35,533 nucleotides of DNA, taken from assembly GCF_002933855.1 (NCBI RefSeq), contig NZ_BFAQ01000043.1, positions 413-35,945 of the forward strand. The letters run 5' to 3'. This DNA comes from Vibrio penaeicida. Its GTDB lineage: Bacteria; Pseudomonadota; Gammaproteobacteria; Enterobacterales; Vibrionaceae. The position numbers and the translations under genes were made by a program. Of the stretch, positions 24,294 to 31,314 are shown in pieces. Within the stretch, counting starts at the first letter, position 1. Each line of letters starts with the position of its first letter. Below the pieces are notes generated by a model. The model was given only the letters and a program-made list of their open reading frames with translations, searched no databases and was not told the DNA's origin.

Positions 24294-25259
24294 CTACTGG
24301 GTTAGTTTAAGGTAGTCACTTGGTGTTATGCCAAAATGTTTTTTAAACGCGACAGAAAAGTGTCCGTGATTTTGATACCCCACTTCATTAGCTACTCGAA
24401 TCACGTTACTGCGTTGTTCTAATAGTATCTCTCTTGCACGTTCCATTCTTTGTTGATGGAGGTAACCAAATGCGGTTTGTTGGAAAACCTCTTTGAATCC
24501 GAGTTTCAACTTAAAATCATTTAAGCCCACTTCTTGCGCCAGTTCGATGAGAGAAGGCGGTGCATCCATTCTCTCCATCAATAAGTTTTTAGCACTATAT
24601 ATCTTGTGAATATCTGCTGGGCTCAATTTTCCTGATTGTAGGTTAGAAGGCGACATTTCTTGCAGTACCAGCGAAAACAAATGCCAGCCAAGCCCTCTGA
24701 ACTGTAATGTTTCCGCTAAGTTGTTGGCACTGCTACTGAGCATCTGGCGTGCTATTGCCATCATGCTTTCATTTGCGTCAAACGTAAACAAAAAGGGTTT
24801 TGGTTGGTTTTGAAAAGCGGGTGAGAAATAGTGCTCTAAATCTTTACATTGATAGCTTTCTACGAGTGATCTTACTTGGTCGATAGAGATGTTAACCGAT
24901 ACGCCTTGAAATAAACTGTTCTGAGCTCGTGTATAGCCGGAAACGTCATCTGAATAATAAATCGCCACTTTATTCGGGGAGATCAAAAAGCGCTCCCCCA
25001 AAGACTGCAGATAGCATTCACAGCAGCTACCTGTGCTAACAAAAACGGTGATCTCGCGAGGACCAAACCCATCGCTAGAGAACAATTCAACCGGACGGCT
25101 AAATTTTCCCTGCATACGCATAGAGTGTAACCCTTCGTCTAGGTTGAACCGGTTAACTTCTAAGGACCCGAATGACTCGTTCAGCCCGTAGTAGCCTTTT
25201 TCGGCAACCGTTTCAAACATTTCAATGTGGTCAAACTGAAACCGATAGAATCCGTTCAT
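24294..25259 (-). CDS. AraC family regulator (PchR/YbtA-like)
   Basis: This 321-residue protein has an N-terminal sensing region and a C-terminal double helix-turn-helix DNA-binding domain. The first is at about 230-255 (PPSLIELAQEVGLNDFKLKLGFKEVF), the second at about 283-309 (NVIRVANEVGYQNHGHFSVAFKKHFG), and it ends ITPSDYLKL. The wording DIHKIYSAKNLLMERMDAPPSLIELA and the LNDFKLKLGFKEVF helix are characteristic of the PchR/YbtA group that senses siderophores. No clear Shine-Dalgarno precedes the ATG, so the start could be a downstream Met. A Fur-like box lies directly upstream. It likely controls the ABC operon, 145 bases downstream. Confidence 0.9.
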   Translation of the reverse strand: MNGFYRFQFDHIEMFETVAEKGYYGLNESFGSLEVNRFNLDEGLHSMRMQGKFSRPVELFSSDGFGPREITVFVSTGSCCECYLQSLGERFLISPNKVAIYYSDDVSGYTRAQNSLFQGVSVNISIDQVRSLVESYQCKDLEHYFSPAFQNQPKPFLFTFDANESMMAIARQMLSSSANNLAETLQFRGLGWHLFSLVLQEMSPSNLQSGKLSPADIHKIYSAKNLLMERMDAPPSLIELAQEVGLNDFKLKLGFKEVFQQTAFGYLHQQRMERAREILLEQRSNVIRVANEVGYQNHGHFSVAFKKHFGITPSDYLKLTQ

Positions 25260-25265
25260 TACAAA

Positions 25266-25280
25266 TGAGATTTATTATCA
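25266..25280. promoter_or_regulatory. Fur-like box upstream of the AraC regulator
   Basis: TGAGATTTATTATCA matches the 7-1-7 Fur pattern TGATAATNATTATCA at 12 of 14 positions. It lies 6 bases before the AraC gene start codon and would repress that gene when iron is plentiful. Confidence 0.5.
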
Positions 25281-25511
25281 ATAAGTGGTGAGGTTAATGG
25301 TTACCCTACTTTATTACAAGTAGAGAAGTCTTTAGGGTGTGATCGATGTTTCAGAATAAAAGAGTCGAACATTGAGCCTTCAGCTCATGCATAGAACAAG
25401 GACTCAGCGGTACAGTAACTTAAAAATTTATCAATAAGATGCATATTTATATCGAAGTTTTGTTGGGTCTTTGTTAATTTGTAAAGGAAATTTAAATATG
25501 AGGTTGGTGTA

Positions 25512-26210
25512 ATGAAAGTAATAGGGATGATTGGCGGCATGAGCTGGGAATCGACAACCAGTTACTACCAAGCTCTAAATACATTGACCAATCAGCGATT
25601 GGGCGGGTTTCACTCTGCTAAAATTTGCTTGTACAGTGTTGATTTTGCTGAAATTGAAGCACTTCAGCGTGCAGGTGAATGGACTAAAATGGCGGATATC
25701 CTCTCCAATGCCGCAAAATCCCTAGAAGCAGCTGGGGCTGACTGCATTCTGATTTGCACAAACACCATGCACAAAGTAGCACCAGAAGTTCAATCTTCTG
25801 TTTCCATACCTCTTCTTCATATTGCCGATCCAACGGGAAATGCTCTGGTTTCAAATAGCATTACAAAGGTAGGGCTTCTTGGAACACGTTTCACAATGGA
25901 GCAAGCTTTTTATCGTGAACGTATAGAGACGAATTTTGGTATTTCCGTTGTTGTGCCTAGCGAAAAACAGCAAGCAGAAGTGCACCGGATCATTTATGAA
26001 GAATTGTGCCATGGGCAGATTTTAGGTTCGTCTAAAGCGATGTATCTCGATGTCATTGGTTCGTTAGTAGAGCAGGGGGCGCAAGCGATAATTTTAGGTT
26101 GCACTGAAATAGCATTACTGGTTAAGCCTTCCGATACCGTCATTCAACTTTACGACACGACACACTTACACGCGCAACACGCCGTCGAGTTCGCCTTGGC
26201 TAAGGATTAA
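25512..26210 (+). CDS. Aspartate/glutamate racemase family protein (YgeA/RacX-like)
   Basis: This 232-residue cytosolic cofactor-independent racemase has the two-cysteine active site. Cys82 is in ICTNTMHKVA and Cys197 in ILGCTEIALL, with MIGGMSWESTTSYY at the N-terminus and GLLGTRFTM in the middle. Broad-specificity amino acid racemases (YgeA, RacX) share this make-up. D-amino acids made this way can affect biofilms and cell walls. GAGG stands 8 bases before the ATG. It is the first gene of a plus-strand cluster with a VOC-fold protein 4 bases on and a GST-like gene after that. A weak CRP-like sequence (TGTGATCGATGTTTCA, near 25339) lies upstream. Confidence 0.9.
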   Translation: MKVIGMIGGMSWESTTSYYQALNTLTNQRLGGFHSAKICLYSVDFAEIEALQRAGEWTKMADILSNAAKSLEAAGADCILICTNTMHKVAPEVQSSVSIPLLHIADPTGNALVSNSITKVGLLGTRFTMEQAFYRERIETNFGISVVVPSEKQQAEVHRIIYEELCHGQILGSSKAMYLDVIGSLVEQGAQAIILGCTEIALLVKPSDTVIQLYDTTHLHAQHAVEFALAKD

Positions 26211-26214
26211 AATA

Positions 26215-26583
26215 ATGACACCTAATCTTAAAACCGTAGATATTAAGGTTTTTATCCCAGCAGTAAATTATGAATTGTGCAAAGCCTTTTATATCGACTT
26301 AGGATTTGAGTTAAAAAACGACATGGGTGACCTTGCGTTCTTTTCGCTTGGACATACCAATTTTTTACTGCAGGACCTTGCTGAAGCAAAGCACACCAGC
26401 GAGTTGATGATGCACCTCCAAGTTGAGGATGCTAAAGCATGGCACCACGCAGTGACTGAAAGTCAAATTAAAGAAAAATATGACGTAAATGTTTCCCCTT
26501 TAATCGAGCAACCTTGGGGAATGTTGGATTTCACTGTGACAGATCCAAGTGGTGTGCTTTGGCGCATTGCTCAAAACATTTAA
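26215..26583 (+). CDS. VOC superfamily protein (glyoxalase/bleomycin resistance fold)
   Basis: This 122-residue protein has the paired beta-alpha-beta-beta-beta modules of the VOC fold. The motifs KVFIPAVNYELCKAFYIDLGFELKNDMGDLAFFSLG and the end PWGMLDFTVTDPSGVLWRIAQN are standard. Members are metal-dependent isomerases, dioxygenases or antibiotic-binding proteins; which one applies cannot be read here. It begins 4 bases after the racemase stop and is followed at once by a GST-like gene, so the three are probably transcribed together. Confidence 0.85.
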   Translation: MTPNLKTVDIKVFIPAVNYELCKAFYIDLGFELKNDMGDLAFFSLGHTNFLLQDLAEAKHTSELMMHLQVEDAKAWHHAVTESQIKEKYDVNVSPLIEQPWGMLDFTVTDPSGVLWRIAQNI

Positions 26584-26592
26584 GTGGTCGCC

Positions 26593-27252
26593 ATGATTCA
26601 GTTATACGGACGTAAAACTTCCTTTAATGTACAGAAAGTACTTTGGCTTTTGGAAGAGCTTCATCTCGATTTTTCATTGGTTGAGCTTGGTGGGCGGTTT
26701 GGTGGTTTGGATGACCCTGAGTTTTCCAAGTTGAATCCGATGAAGAAAGTCCCCGTTTTAGTGGATGGCGATAAAGCCATTTGGGAGTCGCACTCTATAT
26801 TACGGTATCTCGCGAGCGAATATGGTGAAGCCCAAACACCCTACCAACGTTCGGAATATGAACGGTGGATGGATTGGTCTCAAGTAATTTTTCAGCCCGC
26901 CTTTATGGGAACGTTTTGGGGCTTCTACCGCATGCCCGAAAGCAAACGGGATATGTGCCAAATAGATAGAGATTTAACTACATGCGTAAGCGCACTAAAT
27001 CTAGTCGAATCGACACTGGATCGCTCGCATTTGGAGAATTCAAGCCGAGAATATCCGGTTTTGGTTGGCGATAGGCTTTCTCTTGCTGATGTATGTGTAG
27101 GGGCTATTCTCTATCGATTGACCGAGCAGGGGCTTGATATCAAGCTACCTCCAAGAGTAAAGGGATGGTATCAAGCGTTAAAACAACGAGCAGGATACCA
27201 AAAGTGGATTATGAGTGATTTCACTGAACTGAAAGCGAGAGAAGATTATTAA
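26593..27252 (+). CDS. Glutathione S-transferase family protein
   Basis: This 219-residue soluble protein starts MIQLYGRKTSFNVQKVLWLLEEL, the thioredoxin-fold N-terminal domain of GSTs. It has the cis-proline and gamma-glutamyl binding motifs KKVPVLVDGDKAIWESHSILRYLA at about 50-75. An all-helical C-terminal domain follows (about 90-219), including LSLADVCVGAILYRL. The frame is open to a GTG at 26584, directly after the VOC stop, but the ATG at 26593 gives the usual GST start. It likely conjugates or binds glutathione-linked substrates. It is the third gene of the racemase-VOC-GST cluster. Confidence 0.88.
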   Translation: MIQLYGRKTSFNVQKVLWLLEELHLDFSLVELGGRFGGLDDPEFSKLNPMKKVPVLVDGDKAIWESHSILRYLASEYGEAQTPYQRSEYERWMDWSQVIFQPAFMGTFWGFYRMPESKRDMCQIDRDLTTCVSALNLVESTLDRSHLENSSREYPVLVGDRLSLADVCVGAILYRLTEQGLDIKLPPRVKGWYQALKQRAGYQKWIMSDFTELKAREDY

Positions 27253-27272
27253 AAGCGATGACGTTATCGCTT
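27253..27272. repeat. Inverted repeat after the GST gene
   Basis: AAGCGAT-GACGTT-ATCGCTT is a perfect 7-bp hairpin directly after the stop codon. There is no T-run after it on the plus strand, so it is a poor terminator. Confidence 0.35.
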
Positions 27273-27428
27273 AACGGTTAGGACTATTGGAGCCTTGGTT
27301 AACAGAGCTTAGACTCCAACAACCCCCAATATCTAAGCCAATACTCAATGAATAGAGTAAGAGTTTAATAAGATTTGTATCCAGCTTTGTACTTTTGACC
27401 GCTGGATACTTTGTGAAGGAGTATATAG

Positions 27429-27758
27429 ATGTCGTTAATTTCAAAAACCCCAAAGCCTCCGTATTACGCGGTGATCTTTAGTTCAGTAAAAAGCCCAAAT
27501 GATGAAGGGTATGGTGATGCAGCTAACCGAATGCTGGAGCTAGCAGAACAGCAAGAGGGTTATTTGGGTGCAGAATCCGCACGGGAAGAACTTGGCATTA
27601 CGGTATCTTACTGGCGAGATTTGGACTCAATCAAACAATGGAAAGCCAATACCGAACACCTTGAGGCACAAAAGCTGGGCAGAAAGCAATGGTACCAGTC
27701 TTACAAAACACGAATTGCAAAAGTAGAGCGCGATTATAGTTTTGAGGAGGATGTGTGA
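27429..27758 (+). CDS. Antibiotic biosynthesis monooxygenase (ABM) domain protein
   Basis: This 109-residue dimeric ferredoxin-like protein of the ABM/HmoA type has PPYYAVIFSSVKSPNDEGYGDAANRMLELAEQQEGYLGAESA followed by GITVSYWRDLDSIKQWKANTEHLEAQKLGRKQWY. The YW-RDLDSI-W strand-helix is the family hallmark. Relatives oxidise polyketides or break down heme; many small members in proteobacteria have no assigned substrate. AAGGAG lies 8 bases before the ATG. The stop overlaps the next gene's start by four bases, showing coupling with the acetyltransferase. Confidence 0.88.
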   Translation: MSLISKTPKPPYYAVIFSSVKSPNDEGYGDAANRMLELAEQQEGYLGAESAREELGITVSYWRDLDSIKQWKANTEHLEAQKLGRKQWYQSYKTRIAKVERDYSFEEDV

Positions 27759-28222
27759 TTCTTATTCGACACTATACCGAGCAAGATGCAAGAGCGACTT
27801 GGAAGCTATTTTTTCACACTGTACGCAAAGTGAATTTAGGCGACTACAGCGAAGATGATGTGAAAGCATGGGCACCTGAACGTTTTGAATTGGCACGATG
27901 GCAAAAGCGAATGAACAGCATAGAGCCATACATTGCAGAACTGAATGGCAAGGTAGTCGGCTACGCTGATTTGCAAAAAGACGGCTTAATCGATCACTTC
28001 TTTTGCCACCACCTTTACCAAGGGAAAGGTGTTGGAGCGGCATTGATGAACCATATTTTCTCTGTTGGTAAAGCGAAAGGCATAAATCGATTTTATTCAG
28101 AGGTGAGTATTACGGCAAAGCCGTTTTATGAGCATTTTGGGTTCGAAGTTGTACAGCGCCAAGAAATTGAGCTTCGAGGTAGAACGTTAACCAACTTCCT
28201 AATGGAAAAGAACATAGATTAA
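27755..28222 (+). CDS. GNAT family N-acetyltransferase (YafP-like)
   Basis: This 155-residue acetyltransferase has the acetyl-CoA binding loop HHLYQGKGVGAALMNHIFSVGKAKG (about 88-112) and the end SEVSITAKPFYEHFGFEVVQRQEIELRGRTLTNFLMEK. The N-terminus IRHYTEQDARATWKLFFHTVRKVN resembles the YafP group. The start is GTG inside the preceding gene's stop (GTGA overlap) with GAGGAGG four bases upstream. It is coupled to the ABM protein. A strong bidirectional terminator follows. The substrate is unknown. Confidence 0.87.
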   Translation: MILIRHYTEQDARATWKLFFHTVRKVNLGDYSEDDVKAWAPERFELARWQKRMNSIEPYIAELNGKVVGYADLQKDGLIDHFFCHHLYQGKGVGAALMNHIFSVGKAKGINRFYSEVSITAKPFYEHFGFEVVQRQEIELRGRTLTNFLMEKNID

Positions 28223-28235
28223 TAGTCTTACCTTG

Positions 28236-28276
28236 AACCAAAAAACTCACCGATTGGTGAGTTTTTTGGTTTTTGT
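28236..28276. terminator. Bidirectional Rho-independent terminator
   Basis: A perfect 16-bp hairpin, AACCAAAAAACTCACC with its complement and a GATT loop, has A-rich and T-rich flanks. It serves the GNAT gene (plus) and the convergent desaturase gene (minus). Confidence 0.88.
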
Positions 28277-28288
28277 TCAGGTGAAAGC

Positions 28289-29431
28289 TTACGCGTATTG
28301 TGCAACCAATCTGTCCCAGCTTTTTTGCTTGGTTTTTAGAGTAGCGCGCACTTGTTGGTAACGAACCTTGAGCAACGACGCCTCGTACTTACGAGTTAGA
28401 TCGGTTTTCTTCGCTTCCATAAGCTGCTTTTTGACTTCGTAGTACTCTTGCATTTGTTTCCATAGTGCGTCGTACTCCAATTGCAGAGAGTGAATTAAAG
28501 TTGCACCCTGTGGTTTGTTTTGAATGTTTTCTTTTGCTTTACGTAGCTGCATTTGTATCCGAGCACGTTCGATCCGAATTGGAGGGCATCGCGTCAGTTT
28601 GCTGGCTAAACCAACCCATGAAAACAACCGAATCATCCATTTGGTTGGATCGTACTGCCACCAGTGAATACCATTGCGATAGTCATTTTCAAAGATATGG
28701 TGATAGTTGTGGTAGCCTTCGCCAAACGTTAGAAAGGCTAAAAATCCATTGTCCCTAGCCGTGTTCTTATCCGTGTAAGGTTGAGAGCCCCAAATATGAG
28801 CCAATGAATTGATAAAGAAAGTCGTATGATGGTTTAGTACTAACCTAACGGCGCCCGTGATTAGCAACATTCCCCAAACATCACCATGTAATAGACCCAG
28901 CAACACCGGTACGCCGACATTCATGGCAATAGCAAGCAGAAGATAGTACTTGTGCTGCCACATAATGATGGGGTCTTTTTGAAGATCTCGGCAATTTGAA
29001 TAGTCTGAATAAGTGGTTTTGTTGTAATGCCTTAGCATCCAGCCAATGTGTGAAAACCAAAAGCCCTTTTTGGCTGAGTACGGGTCTTTGTCATTAACAT
29101 CAACGTGTCTGTGGTGAACCCTGTGATCGGATGACCAATGCAGCGCACTGTTTTGAAGAGAGAAAGCGCCACCTAAAGCGTAAACAACCCGAATTATCGG
29201 ATGTGCTTCATAGGCTTTGTGTGCCCAAAGACGATGGTAACCAGCGGTGATAGAAAGGTTACAAAAACTGAACGTGACGACCAGCCAAACCAGGTGTTCC
29301 ACACCATACCCAAATTGATACCCATACCAGGGTGCAACCAACACCGCCAAAAGCATACTGATAGAAAATACCCCAATATTGAGCCATATGAGGGGGGGCT
29401 TTTTTTCGGTATCGATCATTTTTTTGTTCAT
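28289..29431 (-). CDS. Membrane fatty acid desaturase (delta-9 type)
   Basis: This membrane-bound di-iron desaturase introduces a double bond into acyl chains. With residues counted from the GTG at 29458, the three histidine boxes are HRLWAH (75-80), HRVHHRH (112-118) and HNYHH (about 251-255), as in acyl-CoA and phospholipid delta-9 desaturases. After residue about 310 there is a roughly 80-residue helical, charged extension (ARIQMQLRKAKENIQ, then YDALWKQMQEYYEVKKQLMEAKK) that looks like a coiled coil. Starts at 29458 (GTG) and 29452 lie at or before the likely transcript start, so the ATG at 29431, or 29419, is preferred. FabR-like boxes overlap the promoter. Confidence 0.9.
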   Translation of the reverse strand: MNKKMIDTEKKPPLIWLNIGVFSISMLLAVLVAPWYGYQFGYGVEHLVWLVVTFSFCNLSITAGYHRLWAHKAYEAHPIIRVVYALGGAFSLQNSALHWSSDHRVHHRHVDVNDKDPYSAKKGFWFSHIGWMLRHYNKTTYSDYSNCRDLQKDPIIMWQHKYYLLLAIAMNVGVPVLLGLLHGDVWGMLLITGAVRLVLNHHTTFFINSLAHIWGSQPYTDKNTARDNGFLAFLTFGEGYHNYHHIFENDYRNGIHWWQYDPTKWMIRLFSWVGLASKLTRCPPIRIERARIQMQLRKAKENIQNKPQGATLIHSLQLEYDALWKQMQEYYEVKKQLMEAKKTDLTRKYEASLLKVRYQQVRATLKTKQKSWDRLVAQYA

Positions 29432-29441
29432 TCCATTTTTC

Positions 29442-29459
29442 AGCTTACACATGTTCACT
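29442..29459 (-). promoter_or_regulatory. FabR/DesT-like operator box 1 (desaturase)
   Basis: AGCTTACACATGTTCACT agrees with the FabR-type motif AGCGTACACGTGTTCGCT at 15 of 18 positions as I recall it. It lies over the predicted transcript start of the desaturase gene. Confidence 0.6.
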
Positions 29460-29461
29460 CA

Positions 29462-29490
29462 AAGATATTCAGCGAACATGTGTAAGTCAA
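29462..29490 (-). promoter_or_regulatory. Desaturase promoter
   Basis: On the minus strand, TTGACT (29490-29485) and TATCTT (29467-29462) are spaced by 17 bases. This predicts a start near 29455 and a short leader before the ATG at 29431. Confidence 0.5.
29471..29488 (-). promoter_or_regulatory. FabR/DesT-like operator box 2 (desaturase)
   Basis: AGCGAACATGTGTAAGTC is an inverted partner of box 1: the two share a perfect 13-bp inverted repeat (29444-29456 and 29474-29486). It occupies the spacer and part of the -35. Centres are 29 bases apart. Confidence 0.55.
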
Positions 29491-29684
29491 TAGTTAAGTT
29501 GTAATAATGTTGTTGATACCATACATAGATATAAATAAAGCCTAGCAGGAATAGGAGCTGAGCATCGTTTTTTGGAATATGGTGGTTTAACTGGTTGAAT
29601 CTTTGAGAGAACAGTTGCATTTAATTCAGCTTGCTCATTAAGATATTGATTCAACCATTTGGGTGATGCGGAGCCAATTAAAGA

Positions 29685-31025
29685 ATGTTACAAAATCAAG
29701 GGCGTTCAAATGTGATATTGCATGCGTTTGACTGGAAGTACAGCGAAATAGCTGAACAGGCAGAAAAGATCAGTCGTTTAGGCTATCGATCGGTATTGGT
29801 ATCGCCCCCATTAAAATCATTGAAAGAAGGTAAAGGTCAATTCTGGTGGCAGCGGTACCAGCCACAAGATTATAGAATCATCGACAATCCGTTAGGCAAC
29901 ACCAACGATTTTAAATGCATGATGCAAGCACTTATTGCGTATGACATTTGGGTATATGTCGATGTCGTTTTTAATCATATGGCCAACGAATCGGATGTAC
30001 GATCCGACCTGCAATTTCCCGCACAATCCGATTTGGAAATCTACAAATCCAATGCCCCGTATTTTGATGAACTGAAATTGTTCGGAGATCTTTCACACCC
30101 ATTGTTTGATAAAGACGATTTTGTCGAGCCGTTTGGAATTGTCGATTGGCGAAACAAATGGGAAGTACAAAATGGTCGAATCAGTAACGGACCAACAGAC
30201 CCAGGCTTACCGACTCTTAAAGATAACCAGCATGTCGTAGAGCAGCAAAGGCATTATTTGAAGGCTCTAAAGCAGCTAGGAGTGCGTGGTTTTCGGATAG
30301 ACGCGGCCAAGCATATGAGCTTGCAGCATTTAGAAAAAGTGTGGGGCCCGGATATAACAGAAGGCATGCACATTTTTGGCGAAATCATCACAGATGGTGG
30401 GGCAAGCAAGCAAGAATATGAGTTATTTCTTAAACCTTATTTAGAGAAAACAGAATTAGCGGCATACGACTTTCCGCTTTTTAATACGTTGTTTAAAGCG
30501 ATGAAACCAGAAGGAACATTGGAATCATTAGTCGACCCTTACGCGTTAGGCATGGCTCTATCTAACCCTAGAGCAGTCACATTCGCCATTACCCACGATA
30601 TTCCCAATAACAATGTATTCAAAGGGTTAGTGATGGATGAAGCAAGCGAATGGTTAGCCTATGCTTACCTATTGGGGAGAGATGGAGGAGTACCTTTAAT
30701 TTATGCTGAACCGCCAGCTAGAGCAATGGCGCACCAACCTAGCATCAACCGATGGGGATACAGTTGGCAAAGTGATAAATTAAAAGAACTTTTAGACTTC
30801 CACAATAGAATGTACGGTGAAAAAATGATATTCCACTTTGTAAGTCAAGATGTCATTTTATTTTCTCGTGGAACGAAAGGCATTATGGGCATTAATAAAG
30901 GAAAAAATACCCAATCAGTTTCTGATATCTATCCAAATTATAAAAATACTGAAATGGATTTATATTTTGACGTTGGACAACTTAAAATAGAACCAAATGA
31001 TTACTTAATACATTGTTTTAACTGA
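29685..31025 (+). CDS. GH13 alpha-amylase family glycosidase, cytosolic
   Basis: This 446-residue protein has an (alpha/beta)8 catalytic barrel and no signal peptide. Conserved regions are visible: I, DVVFNH (93-98); II, GFRIDAAKH (202-210) with nucleophile Asp206; III, IFGEIIT with general acid Glu233; and IV, AITHDIPNN with His304/Asp305. It is shorter than many amylases and ends in a small beta domain (VILFSRGTKGIMGINKG). The bond cleaved is unknown; maltodextrin or glucan hydrolysis is the family default. The ATG is preceded by only a weak ribosome site. It is divergent from the desaturase gene and is not in a maltose operon. Confidence 0.88.
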   Translation: MLQNQGRSNVILHAFDWKYSEIAEQAEKISRLGYRSVLVSPPLKSLKEGKGQFWWQRYQPQDYRIIDNPLGNTNDFKCMMQALIAYDIWVYVDVVFNHMANESDVRSDLQFPAQSDLEIYKSNAPYFDELKLFGDLSHPLFDKDDFVEPFGIVDWRNKWEVQNGRISNGPTDPGLPTLKDNQHVVEQQRHYLKALKQLGVRGFRIDAAKHMSLQHLEKVWGPDITEGMHIFGEIITDGGASKQEYELFLKPYLEKTELAAYDFPLFNTLFKAMKPEGTLESLVDPYALGMALSNPRAVTFAITHDIPNNNVFKGLVMDEASEWLAYAYLLGRDGGVPLIYAEPPARAMAHQPSINRWGYSWQSDKLKELLDFHNRMYGEKMIFHFVSQDVILFSRGTKGIMGINKGKNTQSVSDIYPNYKNTEMDLYFDVGQLKIEPNDYLIHCFN

Positions 31026-31314
31026 AGATGAAGTTTTACCTTTCCTTATCAACTCTAAAAACATTCACTTGCATATTTTCTTTGGTTATATCTAATTACA
31101 ATAAATTATAATTATTATATACAAAGATTTATTAGCTAAAACCGCTTACCTACCTCATTAGTAGCATGTAACTCACTGCAATCTGTACCAAGCTTAATTC
31201 CGAGAGTGTAAAAAAAAATTAAAACATATAAAAGTCAGCAAGCTGTCACTAATTTCTATTAGCTTAAAAATTAGTTACCGATAGAAATAATGATAAATCT
31301 GATAAGGTTATAAA

